A stretch of DNA of 64,000 nucleotides from an uncultured Alphaproteobacteria bacterium (GTDB lineage: Bacteria > Pseudomonadota > Alphaproteobacteria > Rhodobacterales > Rhodobacteraceae). A program made the position numbers and the translations under genes. Under the pieces are notes generated by a model. It was not told where the DNA came from and did no database searches. It saw only the letters and a list, made by a program, of their open reading frames with translations. The stretch is taken from NCBI GenBank assembly GCA_902611475.1, contig CACLZW010000007.1, positions 1 through 64,000 of the forward strand. Direction: 5' to 3'. Shown here piece after piece: positions 1 to 8,037 of the stretch. How positions within the stretch are numbered: position 1 is the first letter of the stretch; every line of letters starts with the position of its first letter.

Positions 1-1197
1 TTGGTGCTCATGACTATAAATTTTTCCCTGAAGCACGTTACAATACAGAACGTATGCGTCACAAAAATTTGCATCAAGCTCTATTGCTCTCTTACAGTGT
101 TCAATAACTTTATCACCTAATGTTGTTCCAACAAAATCTTGAGTATTATAAATGTTAAGACCTTGAAGATACTCATCCCAAGCACCAAAGTTTTTCTTCC
201 CTTTAGTGCTTAGCTTTACCTGCTCCTGATCCTTTAAAGCAGGAGAAATTAGTGCGGCTACATCTCGTGATACTTCATCTTGAACTTCAAAAATGTCTTC
301 AAGCGACCTATCCCATCTTTTTGACCAAATTTGTTTATCATCATCTGCTGAAGTTAACTGTGCAGTAATTCGAACTTTGTTTCCGGCTTTTCTAACACTC
401 CCTTCAACTAAATACCTCGCTCCCAGTGCTTTCGATATTACATCAGATTTCTCAGTGGAGTTTTTAAAAGAAAAACTAGAATTCCGCGAGATAACGGGAA
501 ATGTTTTCCACAATGAAAGGTTGGCAATTATATCCTCTGTAATTCCATCTGCAAAATACTCCTGCTCTTCATCATTACTCAAATTTTTAAATGGAAGAAC
601 GGCAATGGCTGGGGGTTTGCCGCCATCATCTACATCATCAAGTTTCTCTTCTTTTTTTGCCTCTCTTTTTTCTAGATTATTAAGCGCTAAATCGAACGCA
701 TGAACATCTGTATTTTTTACTCGTTGCTCACCAATATCATTGAACAAAAACTCAGTCTTTTGATTCACAAAATCATGTATGCTTTTTGATAAACATACCC
801 CACCAGGTTGCGAAAGTGCCTCTAAACGCGCGGCAACATTTACTCCGTCCCCATAAAGATTATCGCCTTCTACTATAACATCACCCATATTTATACCAAT
901 TCGAAAATGCATTTCGCTATCTTCAGATACACTAGAATTTCGTTCAGAAATTAACTTTTGAAATTCAGATGCACAAACCACTGCAGAAACTGCACTTTGA
1001 AATTCTGCAAGGACCGAGTCTCCGGCTGTATTAAAAATTCGGCCTCCATGCTCTTTAAACAAATTATCTAGTATTTCCCTGCATGAACGAAAACTTTTAA
1101 GAGTTTGGTCTTCATTCTTCTCCATAAGCTTACTGAAACCAACAACATCTGTTACAAAAATAACAGCAATTTTTCTATCAATTTTATTTTCATTCAT
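1..1197 (-). CDS. Class III adenylate/guanylate cyclase with TolB-like region (3' end outside window)
   Basis: Translating back from the ATG at 1197 gives 399 uninterrupted codons up to the window edge, so the C-terminus is missing. Residues about 8-170 are a class III nucleotidyl cyclase domain: the two metal-binding aspartates are D17 (in FVTDVVGFS) and D60 (in NTAGDSVLAEF), and GDGVNVAARLE carries the transition-state Asn and Arg. Residues about 205-335 resemble the TolB-like/FlgO-like region (AVLPFKNLS, YFADGITEDI, ARYLVEGSVRK) found behind cyclases in many alphaproteobacteria, normally followed by TPRs; the last visible residues (HCKRAIELDANFCDAY) look like a first TPR. No membrane segment is visible. 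It is the last visible gene of the minus-strand run and likely makes cAMP from ATP; the signal sensed is unknown. Confidence 0.88.
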   Translation of the reverse strand, partial: MNENKIDRKIAVIFVTDVVGFSKLMEKNEDQTLKSFRSCREILDNLFKEHGGRIFNTAGDSVLAEFQSAVSAVVCASEFQKLISERNSSVSEDSEMHFRIGINMGDVIVEGDNLYGDGVNVAARLEALSQPGGVCLSKSIHDFVNQKTEFLFNDIGEQRVKNTDVHAFDLALNNLEKREAKKEEKLDDVDDGGKPPAIAVLPFKNLSNDEEQEYFADGITEDIIANLSLWKTFPVISRNSSFSFKNSTEKSDVISKALGARYLVEGSVRKAGNKVRITAQLTSADDDKQIWSKRWDRSLEDIFEVQDEVSRDVAALISPALKDQEQVKLSTKGKKNFGAWDEYLQGLNIYNTQDFVGTTLGDKVIEHCKRAIELDANFCDAYVLYCNVLQGKIYSHEHQ

Positions 1198-1202
1198 TTT
1201 TT

Positions 1203-1853
1203 TTAACCAAAATAAGTAAGATTAAAGCTTACTACAAATATAGAAAAACCCAAGAGGATTAACAACAATCCAAACGCAACCTCCACAAAAAATATCTTAT
1301 CCTTATAAAATTTAAGCAAGCTTTTTAGAGTTACTAGAAAAACAATGATAACGTAGACACTTACATCAATAAACCCTGCGATAATTGCCATAAATATGTG
1401 AATAGAAAAATTTTGCTCAGGAGACAAAAACTGACTAAATAAAGAAGAGAAAAAAGCCAGTATTTTTGGATTCAGAATTGCGATACCAAAACCATCTCTA
1501 AAATGATTTAATGTAATGCCTGATGACGATGTTTTATATTCCCCAAAATTTGATAAATCTTTTTTTGATAGCCCTTCCTGGAGTATTTGAAAGCCTATCC
1601 ACAACAAGAATAATGCTCCTAAAATTTGGACAAACGAAAATATCTTTGGAGAATTAATTAATATAAAACTTAAGCCGATCGCTGAGACAAGTGCATATAT
1701 AAAAATGCCTAAGCCATGGCCTACTGCGGCGTAAATGCCTGCGCTTCTACCATCAGCAACTGCATGACGTAAAATCACTATCAAGCTAGGACCTGGAGAA
1801 GAAGCACCCATAAGGCAAATTAAAATAAGATATAACCAGCTTTCAATACTCAA
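1203..1853 (-). CDS. LysE/RhtB-family amino acid exporter
   Basis: A 216-residue, very hydrophobic protein with about six membrane segments. The N-terminal motif GASSPGPSLIVILRHAVADG (residues 16-35) is the LysE/RhtB signature, and the length is normal for the family (about 205-215). Members export amino acids or related metabolites such as homoserine, threonine or lysine across the inner membrane; the substrate here cannot be read from the sequence. Its start overlaps the end of the TfoX-domain gene by 11 bases and its stop lies 5 bases before the cyclase start, so the three are probably translated from one message. Confidence 0.85.
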   Translation of the reverse strand: MSIESWLYLILICLMGASSPGPSLIVILRHAVADGRSAGIYAAVGHGLGIFIYALVSAIGLSFILINSPKIFSFVQILGALFLLWIGFQILQEGLSKKDLSNFGEYKTSSSGITLNHFRDGFGIAILNPKILAFFSSLFSQFLSPEQNFSIHIFMAIIAGFIDVSVYVIIVFLVTLKSLLKFYKDKIFFVEVAFGLLLILLGFSIFVVSFNLTYFG

Positions 1854-2190
1854 CTTTTTTTCCTATTTTTTTATCAAGAGCAACCCTATAGGACTTCAAA
1901 AACCATTCAATAAATAAATCTTTATCTTCTAAAATTTCAGAGGGAATCGCCCAATTTGACAGGGATATATCTTTCCCATTTTTCTTGTATGTAAATGGTT
2001 TTGAAAAAGCAGACTTATAATCATTTATATTTGACTGATCAACTTTCATGAAAATTTCTGAACGCAGGATCAGTGCAACAGCCAGCTCATTTTTAAATAG
2101 TCCATACCCACCAAACATTCTTTTAAATGAAATGCCTTCTTCGTCATCTAAAAGATCCAAAATATGTTCGAGAGTTTTCTGATTTGACAT
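1843..2190 (-). CDS. TfoX/Sxy N-terminal domain protein
   Basis: A 115-residue protein made only of the TfoX N-terminal domain; SFKRMFGGYGLF (residues 21-32) is the family hallmark. Full-length TfoX/Sxy proteins of gammaproteobacteria regulate competence and carry a second helical domain, which is absent here. Short single-domain members are common in alphaproteobacteria and their role is not established, so competence control should not be assumed. It lies between a DMT-type transporter (21-base gap) and the LysE-type exporter (11-base overlap). Confidence 0.8.
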   Translation of the reverse strand: MSNQKTLEHILDLLDDEEGISFKRMFGGYGLFKNELAVALILRSEIFMKVDQSNINDYKSAFSKPFTYKKNGKDISLSNWAIPSEILEDKDLFIEWFLKSYRVALDKKIGKKVEY

Positions 2191-2211
2191 CTAAAGTTTA
2201 ATAAATAGTTT

Positions 2212-3081
2212 TTATAAAGTTTTCTTAGTGTTTTTTGATTTATAAAAAATAAAGATTCCAGCAAGGATTATAAGAGATCCGCCAAAAAGTGTACTAAATT
2301 TAGGTATCTCATCAAAAAAAATAAACCCCATGACACTAGCCCATAGTAAGGCGGTATATCTAAATGGAGAAACAAATGTTACTTCACCATACCTCATGGC
2401 AGAAACTGAGGCTATATAACCTATAGAAACAAATATAGCTGTATAAACTATAAATAAAGAATTATCTACTTTTCCAAAAAGATCGGTGTCTTCACTTAAT
2501 AAAAAGCTAACTACTGTCAGCATTAGTGCACTATAAAAAGCTACTACATTTGATGGTATATTTTTATGCAATCTTACAGTTAATAGATCACGTGCTGACA
2601 AACAAAAAACCGCAACTAAAGCATGAATTGTAAAGAAGTTAAAATCCGATGCTCCCGGGCGAATAATTATAACTGCACCAAAACATCCAACCAAGACAGC
2701 AATCCATTCGTATGTCTTTGGTGATTGGCGTAAAAAAATGAATGATCCCAAAAGAACTATTAGAGGAATTAATTGAAGAATAGCATTAGCATTAGCTACA
2801 TTCATGTTGAATAGAGCTGCCAGAAACGCATACGTCATGATAACTTCTAAAGTCGATCTAATTGTTATTACAATTCGGTCTCTCCATTCTTTAATAAAAA
2901 AGGATGCCTCACTCATATAACAGTAAGAAAAAAGAAAAAAGGTTACTAACAGTCCTCTTAAATAGGTTGTTTGAAACATTGAGATTTCCGATGAAAGAAA
3001 TTTCATGAAAATATCACTCATTACATAGCAAGCTGCCGCGAGAGAGATTAAAAATGCTCCCTTAGTGTTTTCACTTATCAA
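2212..3081 (-). CDS. EamA/DMT-family transporter
   Basis: A 289-residue integral membrane protein with about ten hydrophobic segments in two homologous halves, the layout of the drug/metabolite (EamA, RhaT-like) superfamily. Conserved landmarks include the helix after IRSTLEVIMTYAFLAAL near residue 95 and the second-half FVSPFRYTALLWASVMGF near residue 235. Members usually export metabolites, but the substrate is not predictable. The upstream SDR gene ends 68 bases before this start, the largest gap in this run, so a separate promoter here is possible. Confidence 0.85.
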   Translation of the reverse strand: MISENTKGAFLISLAAACYVMSDIFMKFLSSEISMFQTTYLRGLLVTFFLFSYCYMSEASFFIKEWRDRIVITIRSTLEVIMTYAFLAALFNMNVANANAILQLIPLIVLLGSFIFLRQSPKTYEWIAVLVGCFGAVIIIRPGASDFNFFTIHALVAVFCLSARDLLTVRLHKNIPSNVVAFYSALMLTVVSFLLSEDTDLFGKVDNSLFIVYTAIFVSIGYIASVSAMRYGEVTFVSPFRYTALLWASVMGFIFFDEIPKFSTLFGGSLIILAGIFIFYKSKNTKKTL

Positions 3082-3149
3082 CTACAAACAACCTTTCAAT
3101 TAATAAAGAAGCGGTGTAAGTCCTAAAACTAAAAGTTAGAATGTAGAGT

Positions 3150-3833
3150 TCACGCAGGAATTACCTTTCCATCATAGGCAAAACAATACCCATTGTCATC
3201 CACAGAAAGGTTTTCAACAACATTCATCATCATCTTAACAGACTTATCCGGCGAAATGGTTTCAGTAGTATTTTGAAATTTTTCTGTAAAGCTTGTTTTA
3301 ACTGTACCCGGATGAAGTCCCACACAAATAGCATTTTTATTTCTCCTATTTATCTCTATAGAAGAAGTCTTAATGATTTGATTTAGAGCAGCTTTAGATG
3401 ACCTATAGGAAATCCAACCCCCAAGTCTATTATCCGTTATGGAACCCACTCGGGCAGATAGATTAACGAATACACTAAATTTTGTCTTATCCAATTTTTT
3501 AGAAAAATTTTTTAATAATAAAGCGGGCCCTATTGCATTAATCGTCATCATATCAATCATTAATTTTTGTTTAACCACATTAATCGTTTTCTCAGGCCCC
3601 TCTTCAGTAGTTTGCAAAACCCCTGTTGCATTGATAATCAAATTGAATGAACCTTCTATTGATTCAGAAAGTTTAAATATTTTTTCTTCATCTGAAATCT
3701 CAAACCCATCAAAGGATCGGCTTATCTTTACCACATTTTCTGAACCGAGCTTACTCTCCAAGAACCTGCTAAACGCTTGACCTATACCACCACTAGCACC
3801 AAATACCAAAGCCCTTCCACTATATTCATACAT
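3150..3833 (-). CDS. Short-chain dehydrogenase/reductase (SDR) family protein
   Basis: A 227-residue classical SDR. The NAD(P)-binding glycine motif GASGGIGQ is at residues 12-19, INATG near 67-71 corresponds to the NNAG motif, and the catalytic triad is visible as S126 (NLSARVGS), Y143 and K147 (YRSSK). The short length and the C-terminal KVIPA resemble the CsgA-like/YciK-like small SDRs, cytosolic NAD(P)H oxidoreductases of mostly unknown substrate. It starts 10 bases after the HIT gene and probably shares its transcript with the yej genes. Confidence 0.85.
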   Translation of the reverse strand: MYEYSGRALVFGASGGIGQAFSRFLESKLGSENVVKISRSFDGFEISDEEKIFKLSESIEGSFNLIINATGVLQTTEEGPEKTINVVKQKLMIDMMTINAIGPALLLKNFSKKLDKTKFSVFVNLSARVGSITDNRLGGWISYRSSKAALNQIIKTSSIEINRRNKNAICVGLHPGTVKTSFTEKFQNTTETISPDKSVKMMMNVVENLSVDDNGYCFAYDGKVIPA

Positions 3834-3843
3834 GACTATCTAA

Positions 3844-4266
3844 CTAAGCTCCTAATTCGGCCTTTATTTTGTTAGCCTGCAACGATAAAATCGACATGTC
3901 TTTTACCATTTGACCAGGTCTATCCATGGGTTTGCCTTCATATCTAGGTATAACATGAAAATGCAAGTGAAAGACCTCTTGACCTCCATCAGCCTCACTA
4001 AATTGCTGTATAGTTATACCCGTTGCATTCATTGCTTTCTTGGATGCAATCGCAAGCTTTTTCACCACTTTAATAACTGCACATAGACTTTCATTATCAA
4101 TATCCAGAATATTCCGAACACTCGCCTTAGGTATAACAAGAAAATGACCTGGCGACCTTGGCATTATATCCATAAAAGCCAAAACCTTTTCGTCCTCATA
4201 AATTTTTTCAGCAGGCAATTCACCCCTGATAATTTTTGCAAAAATATTTTGTTCGTCATAATTCAT
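3844..4266 (-). CDS. HIT-family (histidine triad) nucleotide-binding protein
   Basis: About 140 residues ending in the histidine triad HLHFHVIPRY (near residues 100-109), which defines the HIT superfamily; the first half carries FAKIIRGELPA and DIMPRSPGHFLVIPK, typical of the HinT/PKCI branch. Such proteins hydrolyse purine nucleoside phosphoramidates or adenylated compounds in the cytosol. A GTG sits immediately before this ATG, but the ATG at 4266 has AGGA at proper spacing and is preferred. It follows yejF by 14 bases, so it is probably the fifth gene of the yej transcript; no functional link is evident. Confidence 0.9.
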   Translation of the reverse strand: MNYDEQNIFAKIIRGELPAEKIYEDEKVLAFMDIMPRSPGHFLVIPKASVRNILDIDNESLCAVIKVVKKLAIASKKAMNATGITIQQFSEADGGQEVFHLHFHVIPRYEGKPMDRPGQMVKDMSILSLQANKIKAELGA

Positions 4267-4280
4267 CACAAAATCCTTTT

Positions 4281-5867
4281 TTAAAAAATTGAACTTTCTA
4301 CTAACCTTTTTGTGTATTCGTTTTTTGAATACCTTAATAGTCTTGCCGGAGTTCCCTCGTCCACAATCATACCATCTTTCATTACAACCATTCTATGAGA
4401 AATAGTTGAAACTAACTCTAAATCGTGACTTATAAATAAATAAGATAAATTAAGGTCTTTTTGCAAATCAATTAACAACTTAATTAATTGTTTTTGAATA
4501 GCCGCATCCAATGATGAAGTTGGCTCGTCTAAAATTAGGAGCTTCGGTTCCATAATTATCGCTCTTGCAATTGCGATACGCTGTCGTTGTCCACCAGAAA
4601 ACTCATGGGGATACCTTTCTAGAGTATCTTTGTCAAGGTCTACTCTACTCAGAGCTAATAGTATTTTTTCTTCTACCTGTTCTTTAGAAAAGATACGATG
4701 TGAAATAATACCTTCACCGATTATATCACGAATTGAAAGTCTTGGTGAGAGTGAAGAAAAAGGGTCTTGGAAAACAATTTGAACATTACGTCTGTAATTT
4801 TTAAGTCTTTCCTTTTTTCTGAGACGAGGTTCAGGAAGATGCAATTTTATATCTCCTTGATAATCTACCAACTTAAGTATTGATAGAGCTAAGCTTGTTT
4901 TACCACTACCGCTTTCGCCTACAACTCCAAGTGTCTCGCCCAATTTAATATTAAAAAAAACTTTATTTAGGGCACAAAAGTCTTTAGACGAGCTTCTAAA
5001 TAAGCTTCTAGGGCCTTTATACTTAACTGACAAGTTTTCAGCTGATAAAAGAATCTTTGAAGTGTTTAATCTTGATTTTATAATTTTAATCTTAGGCTCG
5101 ATTAAGTCTTTTGTGTATGCATGAGTTGGTTTTTTAAAAACATCTTCGGTTTTACCACTTTCAACTATTTCCCCTTCTTTCATAATATATAAACGATCAG
5201 CCAAATTTTTAACAATCTTTAAATTGTGCGTTATGAATAATATTGAAAGATCATAGGAGGCTCTTAAGGAGTGTAACAAATCAAGGATCTCTTTTTGGAT
5301 AGTTACATCTAAAGCGGTAGTAGGCTCATCTGCAATTAGAAGCTTTGGTTTATTTGAAAGCGCCATTGCAATCATCACTCTTTGACGTTGGCCACCTGAT
5401 AATTGATGTGGATAATGATTAAAGCGTCTCTTTGGGTCATCAAGTTTAACATCTTTCAATAAAGCGATAACTTTATCCCTAAGATCTGCGTTTGGAATGT
5501 GCGCATGTGTTGTTATACACTCACCAATTTGTTTGCCTATAGTGTGAAGAGGATTCAGAGATACTAAAGGCTCTTGAAAAATAAAGCCTATTTCCTTTCC
5601 ACGAAACATTTTTAAAGAATTATGATCAGCCAAATCATAGTTCAGATTTAGCCACTTTCCTGTACCTGAGGCTTTGATAGCAGAGGGTAACAAACCAACA
5701 GTAGAAAGTGCGGATAAAGACTTTCCAGAGCCAGACTCTCCTATTAACGCAACAAATTCTCCTCTATGGATATTAATATTTATGTTAGAAACTAACTTTT
5801 TAGTATCACCCTTAAACCCATTTAAATAAATAGATAAGTTCTCTAAGCTTAATAGATGAGTTCTCAT
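4281..5867 (-). CDS. yejF: Peptide/microcin C ABC importer, duplicated ATP-binding protein YejF
   Basis: A 528-residue fusion of two ABC ATPase domains, the normal form of YejF. Domain 1 has Walker A GESGSGKS (residues 43-50) and signature LSGGQRQR (156-163) followed by ADEPTTALD. Domain 2 has Walker A GESGSGKT (near 320) and signature FSGGQRQR followed by LDEPTSSLD. Both Q-loops (FIFQEPLVSLNP, IVFQDPFSSLSP) match oligopeptide/nickel-type importers. It energises the YejB/YejE channel in the inner membrane. Its ATG overlaps the yejE stop by four bases, indicating translational coupling. Confidence 0.92.
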   Translation of the reverse strand: MRTHLLSLENLSIYLNGFKGDTKKLVSNININIHRGEFVALIGESGSGKSLSALSTVGLLPSAIKASGTGKWLNLNYDLADHNSLKMFRGKEIGFIFQEPLVSLNPLHTIGKQIGECITTHAHIPNADLRDKVIALLKDVKLDDPKRRFNHYPHQLSGGQRQRVMIAMALSNKPKLLIADEPTTALDVTIQKEILDLLHSLRASYDLSILFITHNLKIVKNLADRLYIMKEGEIVESGKTEDVFKKPTHAYTKDLIEPKIKIIKSRLNTSKILLSAENLSVKYKGPRSLFRSSSKDFCALNKVFFNIKLGETLGVVGESGSGKTSLALSILKLVDYQGDIKLHLPEPRLRKKERLKNYRRNVQIVFQDPFSSLSPRLSIRDIIGEGIISHRIFSKEQVEEKILLALSRVDLDKDTLERYPHEFSGGQRQRIAIARAIIMEPKLLILDEPTSSLDAAIQKQLIKLLIDLQKDLNLSYLFISHDLELVSTISHRMVVMKDGMIVDEGTPARLLRYSKNEYTKRLVESSIF

Positions 5868-6952
5868 AGATAAGTCTTTCTTGGATCAAAAGCATCTCTT
5901 ATGCCTTCAAAAATAAAAACGAGGAGCGCCAGCATTATAGAAAATACAAAAAACGCACTTAAGCCCAACCAAGGTGCCTGAAGATTTTGCTTTGCTTGCA
6001 TAGTAAGTTCACCAAGCGATGGGTACGAAGCGGGCAAACCAAAGCCTAAAAAGTCAAGCGCTGCTAACGATCCTATAGATCCTGTTAGTATAAACGGCAC
6101 TAAAGTGAGCGTTGCAACCATCGCATTGGGCAATAAATGCTTAAAAATAATTGAACCCGTTGATACACCGAGAGCCTTCGCTGCCATTACATACTCAAAG
6201 TTTCTAGCTCTTAAAAATTCAGCTCGGACGACACCCACCAACGCCGTCCAGCTAAATAAAGTTATCAAGAGCATTAATAACAAAAAGTCTATTCTCAAAA
6301 AAGCTGATATAATAATTATCACGTAAAGAGAGGGCACAGAATTCCATATTTCTATAAATCGCTGGGTGAATAAATCCGTTTTCCCACCAAAATAGCCCTG
6401 CATTGCACCTGCAAAAATACCAACCATACTTGCAAAAAAAGTAACGGTTAACCCAAATATCACAGAGATACGAAACCCATAAATTATTCTTGCTAATACA
6501 TCTCTTGCAGTATCATCCGTCCCAAGCCAATGCTCACTATCCGGTGGTGATGGTGCTGGTACATTTAAGTCGGCAATAGTATTATGATTGAACCGAATAA
6601 GAGGCCAAATTATTACTCCTTTATTTGTTTTATTTTTATATCCTTTAGATATAATGGTTTCAGGAGAGTTCCAACAATCATCATTGCCTTCTGTTAAAAT
6701 AAGACATTGTATTTCTCTATCAGCGTATATTGCCTCCGTTTTCAAGTCACCCCCAAACTCGACCTCAGAATAAAAATTAAAAATAGGGAAATATACCTTG
6801 TCTTGAGACTTAATATATAAAGGCTTATCGTTAGCTATGATATCTGCAAATAAAGAAAGAAAAAAAAGCATTCCAAAAATAATTGCCGAATAAAAGGCAC
6901 GCCTATTTTTTTTGAAATTTTCCCATCTTTTCCAATTAAGTTGTTTGCTCAA
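5864..6952 (-). CDS. yejE: Peptide/microcin C ABC importer permease YejE
   Basis: A 362-residue permease with an N-terminal membrane segment (near 17-40), a periplasmic stretch of about 100 residues, then the BPD_transp_1 core with about five membrane segments. The EAA-type loop is visible as EFVMAAKALGVS-like text (FEYVMAAKALGVSTGSIIFKH region near 250) and LGTDDTARDVLARIIYG precedes the core, both typical of OppC/YejE subunits. The long insert between the first helix and the core is usual for YejE. It overlaps yejB and yejF by four bases on either side. Confidence 0.9.
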   Translation of the reverse strand: MSKQLNWKRWENFKKNRRAFYSAIIFGMLFFLSLFADIIANDKPLYIKSQDKVYFPIFNFYSEVEFGGDLKTEAIYADREIQCLILTEGNDDCWNSPETIISKGYKNKTNKGVIIWPLIRFNHNTIADLNVPAPSPPDSEHWLGTDDTARDVLARIIYGFRISVIFGLTVTFFASMVGIFAGAMQGYFGGKTDLFTQRFIEIWNSVPSLYVIIIISAFLRIDFLLLMLLITLFSWTALVGVVRAEFLRARNFEYVMAAKALGVSTGSIIFKHLLPNAMVATLTLVPFILTGSIGSLAALDFLGFGLPASYPSLGELTMQAKQNLQAPWLGLSAFFVFSIMLALLVFIFEGIRDAFDPRKTYL

Positions 6953-8028
6953 GATTGTCTCTTTTCAAAATCAATTCTTGGGTCAACCCAGACGTACATT
7001 AAGTCTGAGAGAAGCCCTACCAACAATCCTAATAAGCCAAAAATATAAAGAGTACCAAATACTACGGGATAGTCTCTTGATACTGCAGCCTCAAAACCCA
7101 AACGACCCAATCCATCTAGAGAAAAAATAGTTTCAATAATTAAAGAGGATCCAAAAAAAACTGAAATAAAAAGTCCAGGAAACCCAGCTATTATAATCAA
7201 CATAGCGTTTCTAAAAACATGGCCATATAAAACTCTTTGATCACTCAAGCCTTTTGATCTTGCGGTAATTACATATTGTTTCTTTATTTCGTCTAAAAAC
7301 GAGTTTTTCGTTAGTAATGTCAATGTAGCGAAAGCTGAAACTGTGGATGCTATAACTGGAAGTGCAATATGCCAGAAATAATCCTTTATTTGCCCAAAAA
7401 AGGACATATTTTCAAAATTTGAGGATACTAGTCCTCTGATAGGAAACAATTGTAAATAGGAACCACCTGCAAAAAGAACCAAAAGAAAAATTGCAAATAA
7501 AAATCCAGGAATAGAGTATCCAATTATAATGAGCGTAGATGTCCAATTATCAAAACTTGAACCATCCAATAGAGCTTTTCTTATTCCTAAGGGAATAGAT
7601 ATCATATACGCCAACAGGGTTGTCCATAAGCCTAATGATATAGAAACGGGCATCTTTTCTATTATAAGTTCTATAACTGAAATTGATCGAAAATAACTAT
7701 CCCCGAAGTCAAACGTAATATAGTCGTACATCATTGAAAAAAACCGCTCCCAAAGCGGCTTATCAAAACCAAATTGTGCTTCCAATTCATCGATAAAATC
7801 TTTTGGCAACCCAACCGATCCCTTATACGATTCAAGTCCATCGCTTGTTTTTACTTCTTGAGAGCCTCCACCAATACTATCAAGAAAAGAGCTATTTTTT
7901 TCTAGGTCACTTATTATTTGTTCGATAGGACCACCAGGAACAAACTGTACCAAGAAAAAATTTATACACATTATCCCAACTAATGTGGGTACAATAAGGA
8001 TTAATCTTCTAAAGATATAACTGAGCAT
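6949..8028 (-). CDS. yejB: Peptide/microcin C ABC importer permease YejB
   Basis: A 359-residue permease of the OppB/DppB type: N-terminal helix (YIFRRLILIVPTLVGIMCIN), a periplasmic region containing FGFDKPLWERFFSMM, then about five helices of the BPD_transp_1 domain with the ATP-binding-protein contact loop ITARSKGLSDQRVLYGHVFR. The insert around residues 38-75 is typical of YejB and longer than in DppB. It pairs with YejE to form the inner-membrane channel. It follows the binding-protein gene by nine bases. Confidence 0.9.
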   Translation of the reverse strand: MLSYIFRRLILIVPTLVGIMCINFFLVQFVPGGPIEQIISDLEKNSSFLDSIGGGSQEVKTSDGLESYKGSVGLPKDFIDELEAQFGFDKPLWERFFSMMYDYITFDFGDSYFRSISVIELIIEKMPVSISLGLWTTLLAYMISIPLGIRKALLDGSSFDNWTSTLIIIGYSIPGFLFAIFLLVLFAGGSYLQLFPIRGLVSSNFENMSFFGQIKDYFWHIALPVIASTVSAFATLTLLTKNSFLDEIKKQYVITARSKGLSDQRVLYGHVFRNAMLIIIAGFPGLFISVFFGSSLIIETIFSLDGLGRLGFEAAVSRDYPVVFGTLYIFGLLGLLVGLLSDLMYVWVDPRIDFEKRQS

Positions 8029-8037
8029 TTTTTAAAA

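Noticed and set aside
293-703. Plus-strand open frame opposite the cyclase gene
   Set aside because: It is antisense to a well-supported cyclase/TolB-like coding sequence and shows no family features of its own.
1843-2190. Competence regulator TfoX/Sxy
   Set aside because: Only the N-terminal domain is present and no competence genes are nearby, so a competence role is not supported.
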